From contig JAJRRO010000058.1 of assembly GCA_024279425.1 (NCBI GenBank), positions 1-44,365 of the forward strand: a stretch of 44,365 nucleotides of DNA, read 5' to 3'. Source of the stretch: Bacteroidota bacterium (GTDB lineage Bacteria > Bacteroidota > Bacteroidia > Flavobacteriales > Flavobacteriaceae). The translations under genes were made by a program, and so were the position numbers. Of the stretch, positions 8,550 through 18,533 are shown piece by piece; position 1 is the stretch's first letter; each line of letters opens with the position of its first letter. The notes beneath the pieces were generated by a model, which was not told where the DNA came from, did not search any database, and saw only the letters and a list, made by a program, of their open reading frames with translations.

Positions 8550-8879
8550 TTATAGCTGATCTTTGATTTTGATTAGCTCGCTTTTTACCCTTTCCAATTT
8601 TTGAATGATCTCAAAATTAGAGAGTGTCTTTTGCTTTTCTTCCTTTAAATGTGTTTTGGCACCTTCCAACGTAAATCCACGTTCTTTCACCAAATGGTAA
8701 ATTAGCTGAAGGTTTTTAATGTCCTGTGGAGTGAATTTGCGATTACCCTTTGCATTTTTCTTAGGTTTTAATGCATCGAACTCTTTTTCCCAAAAGCGAA
8801 TCAAAGAAGTGTTCACCTCAAAGGCCCTGGCAACTTCGCCAATACCATAATACCGTTTCTCAGGTAAGTCTACATGCAT
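8550..8879 (-). CDS. MerR-family transcriptional regulator
   Basis: The protein has 109 residues. The N-terminal winged helix-turn-helix is plain: RYYGIGEVARAFEVNTSLIR followed by FWEKEFDALKP, and then the wing (KNAKGNRKFTPQDI). The C-terminal helix (LVKERGFTLEGAKTHLKEE onward) forms the dimerisation coil. No effector domain follows, so the ligand, if any, is unknown. Its start codon overlaps the stop of the upstream peptidase gene (TAATG), so the two are translationally coupled. This pair next to alaS is a conserved arrangement in flavobacteria as I recall it. Confidence 0.88.
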   Translation of the reverse strand: MHVDLPEKRYYGIGEVARAFEVNTSLIRFWEKEFDALKPKKNAKGNRKFTPQDIKNLQLIYHLVKERGFTLEGAKTHLKEEKQKTLSNFEIIQKLERVKSELIKIKDQL

Positions 8880-9856
8880 TAATCCAGGGATTGATTTTCT
8901 TGGTTTGCGTATTTCAGCATATTCTCAAACTCCTCGGGCGACAAACTGCCGTAATAGAAGTTAATAGGGTTTATCTTTTTTTTATCTTTCCAAACCTCGT
9001 AGTGAAGATGAGGTGCTTCTGAACGACCTGTATTGCCGACGAATCCAATTAAGTCACCTCGTTTTACCTTTTGTCCTTTCTTAACGTTGTACTTGCTCAA
9101 GTGCGCATAAAGACTCAAGTAGCCATAGCCATGGTCTATTCGAATATGTTTGCCAAACCCGGAGGCCCTGTTATCTGCCCTCGATACTTTGCCGTTACCG
9201 GAAGCATAAATTGGAGTGCCCTTGGGAGCAGTGAAATCCATTCCCCAATGCTTTTTTAATGCTTTTGTAAAGGGGTCTGAACGCCAGCCAAAGCCTGAGG
9301 CCATTCTAGTTAAATCATCATTGTTAATGGGTTGTATGGCGGGTATTGCTACTAATAAATTTTCTTTTTCCTTGGCCATTTTAGTAATTTCATCCAATGA
9401 TTTTGACTGGATCGCCATTTGTTTTTTAATAATGTCCAAACGTTTGGCGGTTTCAATCACCATTTCCGAATTATTGAAGCCCTCTAGCGATTTGTAACGG
9501 TTTATACCACCAAATCCGGCACGTCGTTGCTCCTCAGGAATTGGGTTGGCCTCAAAGTACAATCTATAGATATTATTATCTCGATCCTCAATATTGGCCA
9601 ATACATCCTCAATCTGTTCCATTTTCTTGCCCATGAGCTCAAATTGCAACTCATAGTTCTTTACTTCCCGGTCCAATGATAATTCCCTCGGAGTATTTAT
9701 GAGATTGGTATTCAATAATAGGACTAAGGATAGCAATCCAAAAAGAAATGAACCCAGAAAGAAGAATGTAATATTTCGGTAGCGCCGTGATTTTCTCGGT
9801 TCTATCTTTCGGTATGAAAGGGTGTCTGGATCGTAATAATATTTTACTTTAGACAT
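8879..9856 (-). CDS. membrane-anchored M23 (LytM) peptidoglycan endopeptidase
   Basis: The protein has 325 residues. A basic cytoplasmic N-terminus is followed by one TM helix (about 31-50) and a coiled-coil-like periplasmic stretch (about 60-165). The C-terminal M23 domain begins near 180. The zinc ligands are visible as H203 and D207 (HWGMDF) and H285 in HLHYEVW; H252 (YAHLS) and H283 complete the active site. It should therefore be catalytically competent and cut peptide cross-links during wall growth or division. It is transcribed as a unit with the MerR-like gene downstream, divergent from alaS. Confidence 0.92.
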   Translation of the reverse strand: MSKVKYYYDPDTLSYRKIEPRKSRRYRNITFFFLGSFLFGLLSLVLLLNTNLINTPRELSLDREVKNYELQFELMGKKMEQIEDVLANIEDRDNNIYRLYFEANPIPEEQRRAGFGGINRYKSLEGFNNSEMVIETAKRLDIIKKQMAIQSKSLDEITKMAKEKENLLVAIPAIQPINNDDLTRMASGFGWRSDPFTKALKKHWGMDFTAPKGTPIYASGNGKVSRADNRASGFGKHIRIDHGYGYLSLYAHLSKYNVKKGQKVKRGDLIGFVGNTGRSEAPHLHYEVWKDKKKINPINFYYGSLSPEEFENMLKYANQENQSLD

Positions 9857-9902
9857 GAATGGATTTTATCCTATTTTTGTGCTTTCTTTTTAACAGAACA
9901 AA

Positions 9903-9910
9903 CAAATATA
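9903..9910 (-). promoter_or_regulatory. TAnnTTTG -7 element for the M23 peptidase / merR unit
   Basis: On the minus strand the sequence reads TATATTTG, 46 bases before the peptidase ATG. No TTTG lies at the ideal 20-base spacing, so this is a plausible but incomplete promoter. Confidence 0.4.
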
Positions 9911-9960
9911 AAAATTGTTTTGCACAAATTGTTAAAATTTATAAAACCTTACCATTTTAG

Positions 9961-12576
9961 ATGAATTCCAAGGAAATAAGAACCCAATTTTTAGACTTCT
10001 TTAAGGAAAAGAACCACAAAATTGTACAGTCTGCACCCATGGTAATCAAGGATGATCCAACTTTAATGTTTACCAATGCGGGGATGAATCAATTCAAGGA
10101 GTTCTTTCTTGGAAATAGCGTTGCCAAAAATTCCCGTGTAGCAGACACTCAAAAGTGTTTACGTGTAAGCGGTAAACATAATGATTTGGAAGAAGTGGGT
10201 AAGGATACCTACCACCATACCATGTTCGAAATGTTGGGTAATTGGAGCTTTGGTGATTATTTTAAGAAGGAAGCCATAGAATGGGCCTGGGAACTATTGA
10301 CCGAGAGATTGAAAATTGATAAGGACAGTCTTTATGTTTCTGTCTTTGAAGGAAGCGATGATGCCGATAAGTTAGAGATGGATAAGGAAGCTTTTGGGCT
10401 TTGGAGTTCCATTGTGCCCAAAGATCGGATTATTATGGGCGACAAAAAGGATAATTTTTGGGAAATGGGTAATCAAGGACCTTGTGGCCCCTGTTCTGAG
10501 ATTCACGTAGACATCCGTTCCATCGAAGAAAAAGCTAAAGTTCCTGGTGCTTCTTTGGTAAACAAGGACCACCCCTTGGTAGTAGAGATATGGAATCTTG
10601 TTTTTATGCAGTACAATCGTAAAGCCAATGGAAAACTGGAGCCGTTGCCAGCAAAACATGTAGATACCGGAATGGGCTTTGAACGATTGTGCATGGTTTT
10701 ACAGGGTGTTCAATCTAATTATGATACCGATGTTTTCACCCCAATAATCAAAGAAATTGAAACCATAACAATTTCTGAATATGGCAAGAACGAGAAGGTC
10801 GATATAGCGATACGGGTTATTGCCGATCATATTCGGGCCGTAGCCTTTTCTATTGCAGATGGGCAATTGCCAAGTAACACTGGGGCTGGTTATGTGATTA
10901 GAAGAATATTACGAAGGGCCATTAGGTACGGTTTTACCTTTTTGAACACAAAGGAACCCTTTATGTATCGTTTGATAAAGGTTATGACCGAAACCATGGG
11001 CAAGGCTTTTCCGGAATTAAAAGACCAATACCAACTCATTGAGAACGTCGTCAGAGAAGAGGAAAATTCCTTTTTGAATACCTTGGAACAAGGATTGGTG
11101 CTTTTAGATAATGTGGTGGCCAAGGCAGAGGGAAAAGAAGTAAAGGGCCGTAAGGCCTTTGAACTTTATGACACCTATGGTTTTCCAATAGACTTGACAG
11201 CCTTGATCCTTGAAGAAAAAGGGTACTCACTCGATGAAAAAGGATTTCACGAGGCCATGAAGGAGCAAAAGAATCGTTCTAAGTCGGCTTCGGAGGTGTC
11301 TAAGGAAGATTGGACGGTCCTGACAATGGATTCGGAACAGGAATTTGTAGGTTATGATGTACTCCAAGCCAATGTAAAGCTGGTAAAATATAGAAAAGTA
11401 ATATCAAAAAAAGAAGGGGAACAATATCAATTGGTATTTAACCTCACTCCTTTCTATCCTGAAGGGGGTGGACAAGTAGGTGATAAAGGGTATTTGGAAG
11501 CCCCAAACGGTGATGTGGTCTATATTTTGGACACCAAAAAGGAGAACAATGAGATTGTTCATTTTTCTAAAAATCTACCCGAAGGTACCAAGGAGACCTT
11601 AAAGGCTGTTGTTGATGAAAAGCAACGCCAGAGGACTGCTGCAAATCATTCAGCTACGCATTTATTGCATCAAGCTTTGCGCGAAGTATTGGGAGGCCAT
11701 GTAGAACAAAAGGGATCGGCGGTACATTCTAAATACTTAAGGTTCGATTTTTCGCATTTTGCCAAATTAACGGTTGAGGAACTTAAGGCCGTCGAGAATT
11801 TCGTAAATGCCCGGATTGAAGGGCAATTGCCCTTACAGGAAAGCAGGAGCGTACCTTTGGAAGAGGCACTTAAGGAAGGTGCCATGGCCTTATTTGGTGA
11901 AAAGTATGGTGATGCCGTCAGGACCATTCGTTTTGGCCAATCCATAGAATTATGTGGGGGTACGCATGTTAAAAATACGGGGGATATCTGGCATTTTAAA
12001 ATTAAATCCGAGGGAGCTGTTGCTGCCGGTATTCGGCGAATCGAAGCGATTACCCATGATGGCGTGAAGGATTTCTATTTTGATAATAATAGGAAATTAT
12101 ATGAGATTAGTGATTTATTGAACAATGCACAAGATCCGGTTAAGGCTGTTGAATCTCTTCAAGCCGAAAATGTCAAACTGAAAAAGGAGGTCGAGGGTTT
12201 ATTGAAGGATAAAACAAAGAACTTAAAAGGGGAATTACTCGGGAATTTGGAAGAAATAAATGGTGTGCAATTTTTGGCCAAAAAAGTAGATTTAGATGCC
12301 GCTGGCATCAAGGATCTCTCCTTCGAAATGGGAGGTACAGCGGACAATCTATTTTTGTTGTTTGCCACTGAACAAAATGGGAAAGCGCTGATTTCTTGTT
12401 ACATTTCCAAAGAGTTGGTGGGGTCTAAAAATCTGAATGCGGGAACCATAGTGCGTGAACTTGGCAAGTTCATACAAGGTGGCGGTGGTGGTCAACCATT
12501 TTTTGCCACCGCAGGGGGAAAGAACCCTTTAGGGATAGAGGAGGTGTTGAAAAAGGCCAGGGAATATCTTATATAG
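9961..12576 (+). CDS. alaS: alanyl-tRNA synthetase
   Basis: The 871-residue protein has the normal architecture. A class II catalytic core starts with [19 protein letters not shown] and contains the motif [10 protein letters not shown] helical tRNA-recognition domain follows. The editing domain carries the zinc motifs HSATHLLH and CGGTH. The C-terminal DHHA1 domain ends with the glycine-rich [17 protein letters not shown]. It charges tRNA-Ala and clears mischarged Ser/Gly. A GSCFA gene starts 6 bases downstream, suggesting cotranscription. Confidence 0.98.
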   Translation: MNSKEIRTQFLDFFKEKNHKIVQSAPMVIKDDPTLMFTNAGMNQFKEFFLGNSVAKNSRVADTQKCLRVSGKHNDLEEVGKDTYHHTMFEMLGNWSFGDYFKKEAIEWAWELLTERLKIDKDSLYVSVFEGSDDADKLEMDKEAFGLWSSIVPKDRIIMGDKKDNFWEMGNQGPCGPCSEIHVDIRSIEEKAKVPGASLVNKDHPLVVEIWNLVFMQYNRKANGKLEPLPAKHVDTGMGFERLCMVLQGVQSNYDTDVFTPIIKEIETITISEYGKNEKVDIAIRVIADHIRAVAFSIADGQLPSNTGAGYVIRRILRRAIRYGFTFLNTKEPFMYRLIKVMTETMGKAFPELKDQYQLIENVVREEENSFLNTLEQGLVLLDNVVAKAEGKEVKGRKAFELYDTYGFPIDLTALILEEKGYSLDEKGFHEAMKEQKNRSKSASEVSKEDWTVLTMDSEQEFVGYDVLQANVKLVKYRKVISKKEGEQYQLVFNLTPFYPEGGGQVGDKGYLEAPNGDVVYILDTKKENNEIVHFSKNLPEGTKETLKAVVDEKQRQRTAANHSATHLLHQALREVLGGHVEQKGSAVHSKYLRFDFSHFAKLTVEELKAVENFVNARIEGQLPLQESRSVPLEEALKEGAMALFGEKYGDAVRTIRFGQSIELCGGTHVKNTGDIWHFKIKSEGAVAAGIRRIEAITHDGVKDFYFDNNRKLYEISDLLNNAQDPVKAVESLQAENVKLKKEVEGLLKDKTKNLKGELLGNLEEINGVQFLAKKVDLDAAGIKDLSFEMGGTADNLFLLFATEQNGKALISCYISKELVGSKNLNAGTIVRELGKFIQGGGGGQPFFATAGGKNPLGIEEVLKKAREYLI

Positions 12577-12582
12577 CCACGG

Positions 12583-13542
12583 ATGAAACTACAAACACAA
12601 GTCCCATTGCAACAGGCCAGTAATCAATTAGATTACCAAAGCCGAGTATTGTTGTTAGGTTCCTGTTTTGTTGAGAATATTGGAAAAAAACTTGATTATT
12701 TTAAGTTTAGGACTTTACAGAACCCTTTTGGGATATTGTTTCATCCCAAAGCGATAGAAAATCTCGTGTCAAGGGCCATTCAGAAAAATGGCTATGCCGG
12801 GGATGATGTTTTTTACCACAATGAGCGTTGGCATTGTTTTGATGCCCATTCCGATGTAAGCGATGCATCAAAAGACGACCTGCTTCAAAAGTTGAATCAC
12901 TCCCTTGAACAAACGAATCAACAAATCGCTCAAACCACCCATATTATCATAACCTTGGGCACCGCATGGGTGTATCGCCATTTGGAAACCAATTCAGTAG
13001 TGGCCAATTGTCATAAAGTTCCCCAAAAGGAATTTTCGAAAGAATTACTATCAGTTGATGCGATTGTTGCATGTTTGGAAAGTATGATTGGATCGATTCA
13101 AAGCGTTAATCTCAATGCTAATTTGATTTTTACCGTATCTCCCGTTAGGCATCTTAAAGATGGTTTTGTCGAAAACCAACGGAGTAAGGCACATTTGATA
13201 TCTGCAATGCATCAAATCATTGACAAAAATGTCTCCCTGAGCATGGTCGAAGAGTATTTCCCTTCCTATGAAATTATGATGGACGAGCTTCGGGATTATC
13301 GCTTTTATGAGGCCGACATGGTGCATCCCAATCAGCTGGCCATTGACTATATCTGGGAAATATTTAAGAGAACATGGATTTCCAACAAGGATTACCCTAC
13401 TATGGAAAAAATCGAGGCCATACAAAAAGGGATCGAGCATAGGCCTTTTAATCCTGATTCAGTACAACATCAGAAGTTTTTGGGTGCGCTTCAGAACAAA
13501 ATGCAAGACCTTAAAAATGACTATCCCTTTATAGACTTTTAA
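12583..13542 (+). CDS. GSCFA-domain protein
   Basis: The protein has 319 residues. The family-defining motif is present as LLLGSCFVENIGKKL (about residues 24-38), followed by conserved stretches such as NPFGILFHPKAI and TLGTAWVYRH. GSCFA proteins are thought to have an SGNH-hydrolase-like fold, with the GSC motif near the active site; HPNQLAIDYIW near residue 247 may carry the partner histidine. The substrate is not known. There is no signal peptide, so it is probably cytoplasmic. It follows alaS after 6 bases. Confidence 0.88.
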   Translation: MKLQTQVPLQQASNQLDYQSRVLLLGSCFVENIGKKLDYFKFRTLQNPFGILFHPKAIENLVSRAIQKNGYAGDDVFYHNERWHCFDAHSDVSDASKDDLLQKLNHSLEQTNQQIAQTTHIIITLGTAWVYRHLETNSVVANCHKVPQKEFSKELLSVDAIVACLESMIGSIQSVNLNANLIFTVSPVRHLKDGFVENQRSKAHLISAMHQIIDKNVSLSMVEEYFPSYEIMMDELRDYRFYEADMVHPNQLAIDYIWEIFKRTWISNKDYPTMEKIEAIQKGIEHRPFNPDSVQHQKFLGALQNKMQDLKNDYPFIDF

Positions 13543-13661
13543 AGAACGGAAAGCTCTGCGATTCTGAACTCTTTTCTGGAAGTATTACCTGATTTAAATA
13601 GTTAAACAATTCAAAACGAATACTCTAGGCTGATTAATTGTTCTTAATTTAAAGCAAAACT

Positions 13662-14307
13662 ATGAACATGAAAACAGAACAATCAACCCGAAGAAGACAT
13701 TTTTTAAGAACATCTGGTCTACTGGGTGCCGGATTCTTGGTGCCAAATCTTAATTTTGCCAGTGCCCCTTCGACTCTTTTGGATGGAAATATCCACCAAT
13801 CTGGCAAAAGGGTGGGTTATACTGGTCAGATAAGCATTCTCGTTTCCATGATGGGCTGGATGCGTGCCACAGTTTTAAGGTCAGTCAAAGGAATATCACA
13901 AAAAGAGCTGGAACTTTCTATTGGATGGAGAATCAAATTCAATAGGTGCAATGCTGATGCATTTGGCCGCAACCGAACGCTATTATAAAATACATACGTT
14001 TGAAGGCAAGGAATGGGGAAATTTTGATAAAAAGGACACAGATCTGTGGAATGTCGGAAGTCGATTAGGTGAAAGGGCAAGAAAAGAGATTAAAGGCCAT
14101 CCCATTTCGTATTACACGGATAAATTAGAAGAAGTACGTGAATATTCATTAAAGGAATTGAAAAATAGAGATGACAATTGGCTGATGCAGTCTACTCCGT
14201 TTTTTGGCAATCAACCCACGAACAACTATTGCAAATGGTTTCATGTAGTTGAGCATGAATCAAATCATAACGGACAAATCAAATATATTAAGAGTAGGGT
14301 AGTTTAG
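13662..14307 (+). pseudogene. Tat-exported DinB-superfamily protein, broken by a frameshift
   Basis: Two overlapping frames make one gene. The first (from 13662) has a twin-arginine signal (RRRHFLRTSGLLGAGF) and runs through GYTGQISILVSMMGWMRATV to KELELS. The second continues as LLDGESNSIGAMLMHLAATE and ends as HVVEHESNHNGQIKYIKSRV at 14307. The join falls at the three Ts of 13915-13917: removing one T restores ELELLLDGESNS. DinB-like proteins have a four-helix bundle with three metal-binding histidines; candidates here are in LMHLAA and VVEHESNHNGQ. The break may be a true mutation or a base-call error. Confidence 0.8.
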
Positions 14308-14315
14308 GAAGGTGC

Positions 14316-15593
14316 TTAATTTTTTGGGCCAACAACAAACTTTTTTGCCCAGCTAATATACTGTTCCCAATCATAGTCTGTAACATCATGCTTACCTGTT
14401 CGTACGTGATAAGCAACTGTATTCTGTATGGGTTTGTTGGTCTCGGGCATTTTATTTGATGGGATGCCCTCTTTCCCAAATAATGTATAAACGGGTGTCG
14501 CATAATGTGCAGACAGAAACTCGCCATGTGGATCGGCCCAACGATCTTCTTGGGCACTTGCGACATACAAAGGACGTGGAGCTATCAAGGCCAACAATTG
14601 ATGCTGGTCTACTGGTAATGCTTCCTCATTCTCGTTATAACTCCTAAAATTTCTACAAAACCAATGTGGAAAAGAATTGTTGATTACATTAATAGTTTCG
14701 CCATACCGTCGTTTAGAGAGTGCCGCGCCCCCACAACCTGAATCGTTCGAAATAACAGCCGCAAACCGTGTGTCTGTGACACCGGCCCATAGAGAGGCCT
14801 TCCCCAATCTAGAGTGTCCAAAAACGATGACCTGGGATTCATCTATTTCTGAATCTTGGGAAAAGTAGTCCATCGCACGACTCAATCCCCAAGCCCATCC
14901 GGCAATACTTCCCCACTCACCAGTATTAGGTTCCTGTTGCTGTTCGTCATACAACAAGCGGTGCACCCCATCAGAGAAATCGTTCTTATCGGGATCTACT
15001 TCGCCATAATAAATTGTAGCCAAACCAAAACCTCCATCAATAATCTTTTCGATGGCCCATCTGCTGCTTCGAACACCCCTAGACTTCTCGGAAAGCTTAT
15101 TTTCTTCGATTCCAAACGTTTCATTATTTCTGGCCCAGGCCTTCGAAATAATCACATTTTCGTCTGTGCTTATGGTGTGGTTTCCATAAAAATTATGTCC
15201 AAGGAAAACAGGTGCCTTGGCGACCTTTTTAGGCGTATAGATCAATATCGTAAAGCTCAGTTTTTTGCTGTTTCGCTCAAAGGTAAGTTCAACTTGCTTT
15301 CGTTTTGCCTTACCATTTATGGCCTGGTCGCTATGTTCTAATACTTTGACCGAAAAATCGTCTAACTTTCCTGGAACCTTTCCATATACTTTTTTTTCAA
15401 AGAATTGCAGAAGTTCGGGCTTTCGTTCTCTTGCCCAATCTTGGGCATTGTTTATTTTTTCTCCACTAAAGGAAGTTAAGGGGTCTGGAACTTCAAAAAG
15501 AGGAACCTTGCTCTCATCATAATTGGTGTCAGATTGTGAGAATGCCATATGAATGCAAATAGAAAATATAAGAAAAAGTTTAAAAGTGCGCAT
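14316..15593 (-). CDS. secreted CE15-like glucuronoyl/carbohydrate esterase
   Basis: The protein has 425 residues, with a signal peptide (about 1-19, ending AFSQ). It has the alpha/beta-hydrolase features of carbohydrate esterase family 15: nucleophile S261 in GHSRLGKASLWAG, the stretch NDSGCGGAALSKRRYGE, FPHWFC, LPVDQHQLLALIAPRPLY, and a catalytic histidine H402 in GKHDVTDYDW. CE15 enzymes cut esters between glucuronoxylan and lignin or related uronic acid esters. The canonical motif has Cys before the Ser; here it is His. It is convergent with the broken DinB-like gene, with an 8-base gap. No polysaccharide utilisation locus surrounds it. Confidence 0.8.
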   Translation of the reverse strand: MRTFKLFLIFSICIHMAFSQSDTNYDESKVPLFEVPDPLTSFSGEKINNAQDWARERKPELLQFFEKKVYGKVPGKLDDFSVKVLEHSDQAINGKAKRKQVELTFERNSKKLSFTILIYTPKKVAKAPVFLGHNFYGNHTISTDENVIISKAWARNNETFGIEENKLSEKSRGVRSSRWAIEKIIDGGFGLATIYYGEVDPDKNDFSDGVHRLLYDEQQQEPNTGEWGSIAGWAWGLSRAMDYFSQDSEIDESQVIVFGHSRLGKASLWAGVTDTRFAAVISNDSGCGGAALSKRRYGETINVINNSFPHWFCRNFRSYNENEEALPVDQHQLLALIAPRPLYVASAQEDRWADPHGEFLSAHYATPVYTLFGKEGIPSNKMPETNKPIQNTVAYHVRTGKHDVTDYDWEQYISWAKKFVVGPKN

Positions 15594-15662
15594 AGAAATA
15601 TTTAAAGCAGGATCAATTTACCACTTTTAACCCAAATTAGATAATTTTATAAATTTTCTGGA

Positions 15663-17429
15663 TCAATGTGATATCAAAGTAGTGTTTACCAAGTTTATCC
15701 CATTATCAATAAGATGCCCTTCTTTTGGATTGTTCTTTTTAATGGTTTCTAAATGCATAAGGATTTCACGCGCAAATTCCTTCTCACCCTGATTTTCCGG
15801 ATTCATTTTTGCTAACCCATAAAGTTCAACGGGCAGTAGCCAATCTTCTGGGAAATGTGTGGAAATTTCCTTAAGTACTTTATTGCGGGATATAGTTGTA
15901 TTCTTACCTTCCCTAAAATCCCTTATTTGTTGATATAATCGCTCGAGTTGATTTCTCTCATAATTTTTCTTTGGTTTAATGGAGGTCTCGCTTATTTTGT
16001 GGGTAACCAAATCAAAACTGTTTAAATCCGCAGGACCGTTAAAAGCCGATACTATATTTTCGCCGACAGCCATATTGTACAATTCCTCATTGGATGCAAA
16101 AAGAACACCCCCCTTATGCTTTACGATGCAATTCCTAAAAGTAATCAGGATAATCTCTCCCCTAGGGTTTCTGGTGCCTGTAATGATTTCACCTTCAATG
16201 GTAATTTCGCCTTCAAACTCTAATGAGATGGTTTCTCCCTCATAAATGGTATAGGCTTTTAGATCACGAGGAGACATATCTTCAATAGCAAGGTTTATTC
16301 CCTTTAATTTACCTATGGGAGAGCCAAAACTACTATTGTGCTTTTCAGTGCCGTGACCCACTAATTCCTTTTCTCGATAAGATAACGAGGTCTTACCTTT
16401 GGTTTGGAAGAAAACAGGTTTTTTAGCAAACTCAATGACCTTATCAAACGTACCCGAAATTTGTAGCCCAGTACTCAACTCAATAGTACCTAACTCTTTT
16501 GAGTTTATCAATTTTTTAATTCCGTTTAGACCTCCCTTTCGTAAAGCCATAGTATTGGCAAATTCTTCCAGAACTTGACTTAAAAAAGCAAAATCAGGAG
16601 TTACGAATAATTGGGGTTGCGGTTTGGTAATGTCAAAAGGTGTATACGCCGCTTCAAGGGAATAGGGCATTTTATTTACCCTATTGGTCATGCACCAAGT
16701 GCTTTCCCCTATAGATGATAGTAGTCCGGCCCCATAGATTTTAGGATTTTCAATACTTCCAATCAATCCGTATTCAACGGTCCACCAATGTAGGTTTCTC
16801 ACTAGGGCCATTTCACTTGGTTCGCCCATATTTCCTTGGAGTTCATCAATATGTTTTTCGGCAACACTAATTTCCTTCTTGGAGGTTCCTGATGCTTCTT
16901 TGATAATGGAGAGATGCCGTACGGCATCATACAATTCAAAATCCTTTGCATTTGAGATGGCCTTACTTCCAATCTCTCCAAAACGCCTTAGATATTCTGC
17001 ATATTCAGGATTTGCGATTATAGGAGCATGACCAGCACCTTCATGGATAATATCCGGTGCCGGAGTGTATTCAATGTGTTCCAATTGTCTAATATTGGAA
17101 GCAATGACCAATACATTGTAAGCTTGGAATTCCATAAATACAGAAGGAGGGATAAATCCATCTACGGCAACCGCTGCCCAGCCAATATCCTTTAAGATAC
17201 GGTTCATGCCGTACATGTTTGGGATATTTTCAATTGAAATCCCCGTCTTTTTTAATCCATCTATATAGGAGGAATGGGCCACTTTACCCAGGTAATCGAC
17301 ATTTTTGCGCATTACATAGCGCCAAACGGCCTGATCAATGGCAGAATATTCCCCATAGTCCTGATGTTTAATATACTGTTGCAGGTGCTTAGGGAGTTTA
17401 TCTAGAATAAGATTGCTTTCGTACCTCAC
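15663..17429 (-). CDS. pterin-dependent aromatic amino acid hydroxylase with long C-terminal extension
   Basis: The 588-residue protein contains the iron site of the phenylalanine/tyrosine/tryptophan hydroxylase family: H129 and H134 in HEGAGHAP and E219 in WTVEYGLIG. These residues lie in the conserved order ahead of IYGAGLLSSIGES. The catalytic part fills about residues 80-340; the canonical bacterial enzyme has only about 260-300 residues in total. The remaining 240 residues are beta-rich and then helical and do not look like an ACT domain. It likely converts phenylalanine to tyrosine; substrate preference cannot be read from sequence. A terminator precedes it (17501-17523), so it has its own promoter. 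Confidence 0.85.
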   Translation of the reverse strand: MRYESNLILDKLPKHLQQYIKHQDYGEYSAIDQAVWRYVMRKNVDYLGKVAHSSYIDGLKKTGISIENIPNMYGMNRILKDIGWAAVAVDGFIPPSVFMEFQAYNVLVIASNIRQLEHIEYTPAPDIIHEGAGHAPIIANPEYAEYLRRFGEIGSKAISNAKDFELYDAVRHLSIIKEASGTSKKEISVAEKHIDELQGNMGEPSEMALVRNLHWWTVEYGLIGSIENPKIYGAGLLSSIGESTWCMTNRVNKMPYSLEAAYTPFDITKPQPQLFVTPDFAFLSQVLEEFANTMALRKGGLNGIKKLINSKELGTIELSTGLQISGTFDKVIEFAKKPVFFQTKGKTSLSYREKELVGHGTEKHNSSFGSPIGKLKGINLAIEDMSPRDLKAYTIYEGETISLEFEGEITIEGEIITGTRNPRGEIILITFRNCIVKHKGGVLFASNEELYNMAVGENIVSAFNGPADLNSFDLVTHKISETSIKPKKNYERNQLERLYQQIRDFREGKNTTISRNKVLKEISTHFPEDWLLPVELYGLAKMNPENQGEKEFAREILMHLETIKKNNPKEGHLIDNGINLVNTTLISH

Positions 17430-17500
17430 CTTGGGCCCTATTTTGATTTACTATAAAGTTACGAAAATCGCGAAGGGATAAATAATTGGCATTTAAGAAT

Positions 17501-17523
17501 AAAAAACCGCCTCTAAGGGCGGT
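17501..17523 (-). terminator. rho-independent terminator of the DUF4136 gene
   Basis: On the minus strand ACCGCC, loop CTTAGA and GGCGGT form a GC-rich stem followed by TTTTTTA. It sits 10 bases after the DUF4136 stop codon. Confidence 0.85.
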
Positions 17524-17532
17524 CTATTTTTT

Positions 17533-18093
17533 TTAATTGGAAGCTATTCCAGGTGGATATTGTTGCAATATCTCCGTAACGAATTCACGAATGCGCTCTT
17601 CCTTCTTTGCAATGTTTTTTGTACTACTCAAGGTGCCTATGCCTTTTCCCTGCCAAACGAGTTCCTTATTTTTCGCATCGATCAGGTCTATATACAAGGA
17701 GCCTTGAGTTCTGGTACTTACAGTGGTGCCGTTGCCATAATATCCAGGACCCCAGTACCAAGGACTCCATCCCCAGCCGTAACGACCACCCCAATAGTTG
17801 TTATAAACATCAACCTGTTCACGTTCTTTAGTAAAAATGCTTATCAAAATATCCGGGTTTTGGGATTTTGTCATACCCCTTGAACTCATTTCAGCGTCTA
17901 TCGCCTTTAAGATTCTCTTTTTATCAAGATCCGATATATGGGCTTTGTCTATGCCCGTTTTATAAAAAGCATAGGATTTATAGCCATTAAAATTTGCTTC
18001 TTTATCATAATCGGATAAGACCCGTACAGAGGTACAAGAGCTAAAAAACAGCAGGACAAGCACTGGTAACGCTAGTATTTTCATTTTTTTCAT
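17533..18093 (-). CDS. DUF4136 lipoprotein
   Basis: I start the gene at the ATG at 18093 (MKKMKILALP), which gives a clean lipoprotein signal ending LFFSSC, rather than at upstream ATGs in the same frame. The mature part of about 165 residues begins with the DUF4136 hallmark VRVLSDYDKEANFNGYKSY. It has a Gly/Trp/Tyr-rich centre (YNNYWGGRYGWGWSPWYWGP) and ends with KNIAKKEERIREFVTEILQQ. The family is common in Bacteroidetes envelopes and has no known activity. It lies 75 bases downstream of the DUF5522 gene on the same strand and ends at a strong terminator. Confidence 0.88.
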   Translation of the reverse strand: MKKMKILALPVLVLLFFSSCTSVRVLSDYDKEANFNGYKSYAFYKTGIDKAHISDLDKKRILKAIDAEMSSRGMTKSQNPDILISIFTKEREQVDVYNNYWGGRYGWGWSPWYWGPGYYGNGTTVSTRTQGSLYIDLIDAKNKELVWQGKGIGTLSSTKNIAKKEERIREFVTEILQQYPPGIASN

Positions 18094-18168
18094 AACATTT
18101 TTTTTTGAGTTAACACAATTAGTCTTATTTTGAATAGTTCTCAAAAATCGTGCCGAACAACCTGGACA

Positions 18169-18345
<177 letters not shown>

Positions 18346-18500
18346 TTATATGATGATAAAATTAATGGTTTTCTGTTGATAAAACCCTATATCAATTACT
18401 TAAAGGCTCTCTGTTTTAGGGTTATTTGGGATGAATTTCCCAATTGGGAATATTGTTGGCAAAAAATATATTTTTGGGTTCAAGGTTGCGTTTTAACAAT

Positions 18501-18508
18501 TATCTTTG
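18501..18508 (+). promoter_or_regulatory. TAnnTTTG -7 element upstream of the 18534 gene
   Basis: TATCTTTG lies 26 bases before the ATG at 18534. A TTTG at 18473-18476 gives a spacer of 24, somewhat longer than ideal. Confidence 0.5.
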
Positions 18509-18533
18509 ATTGTAACCGTAATAAAGTTTGTTT

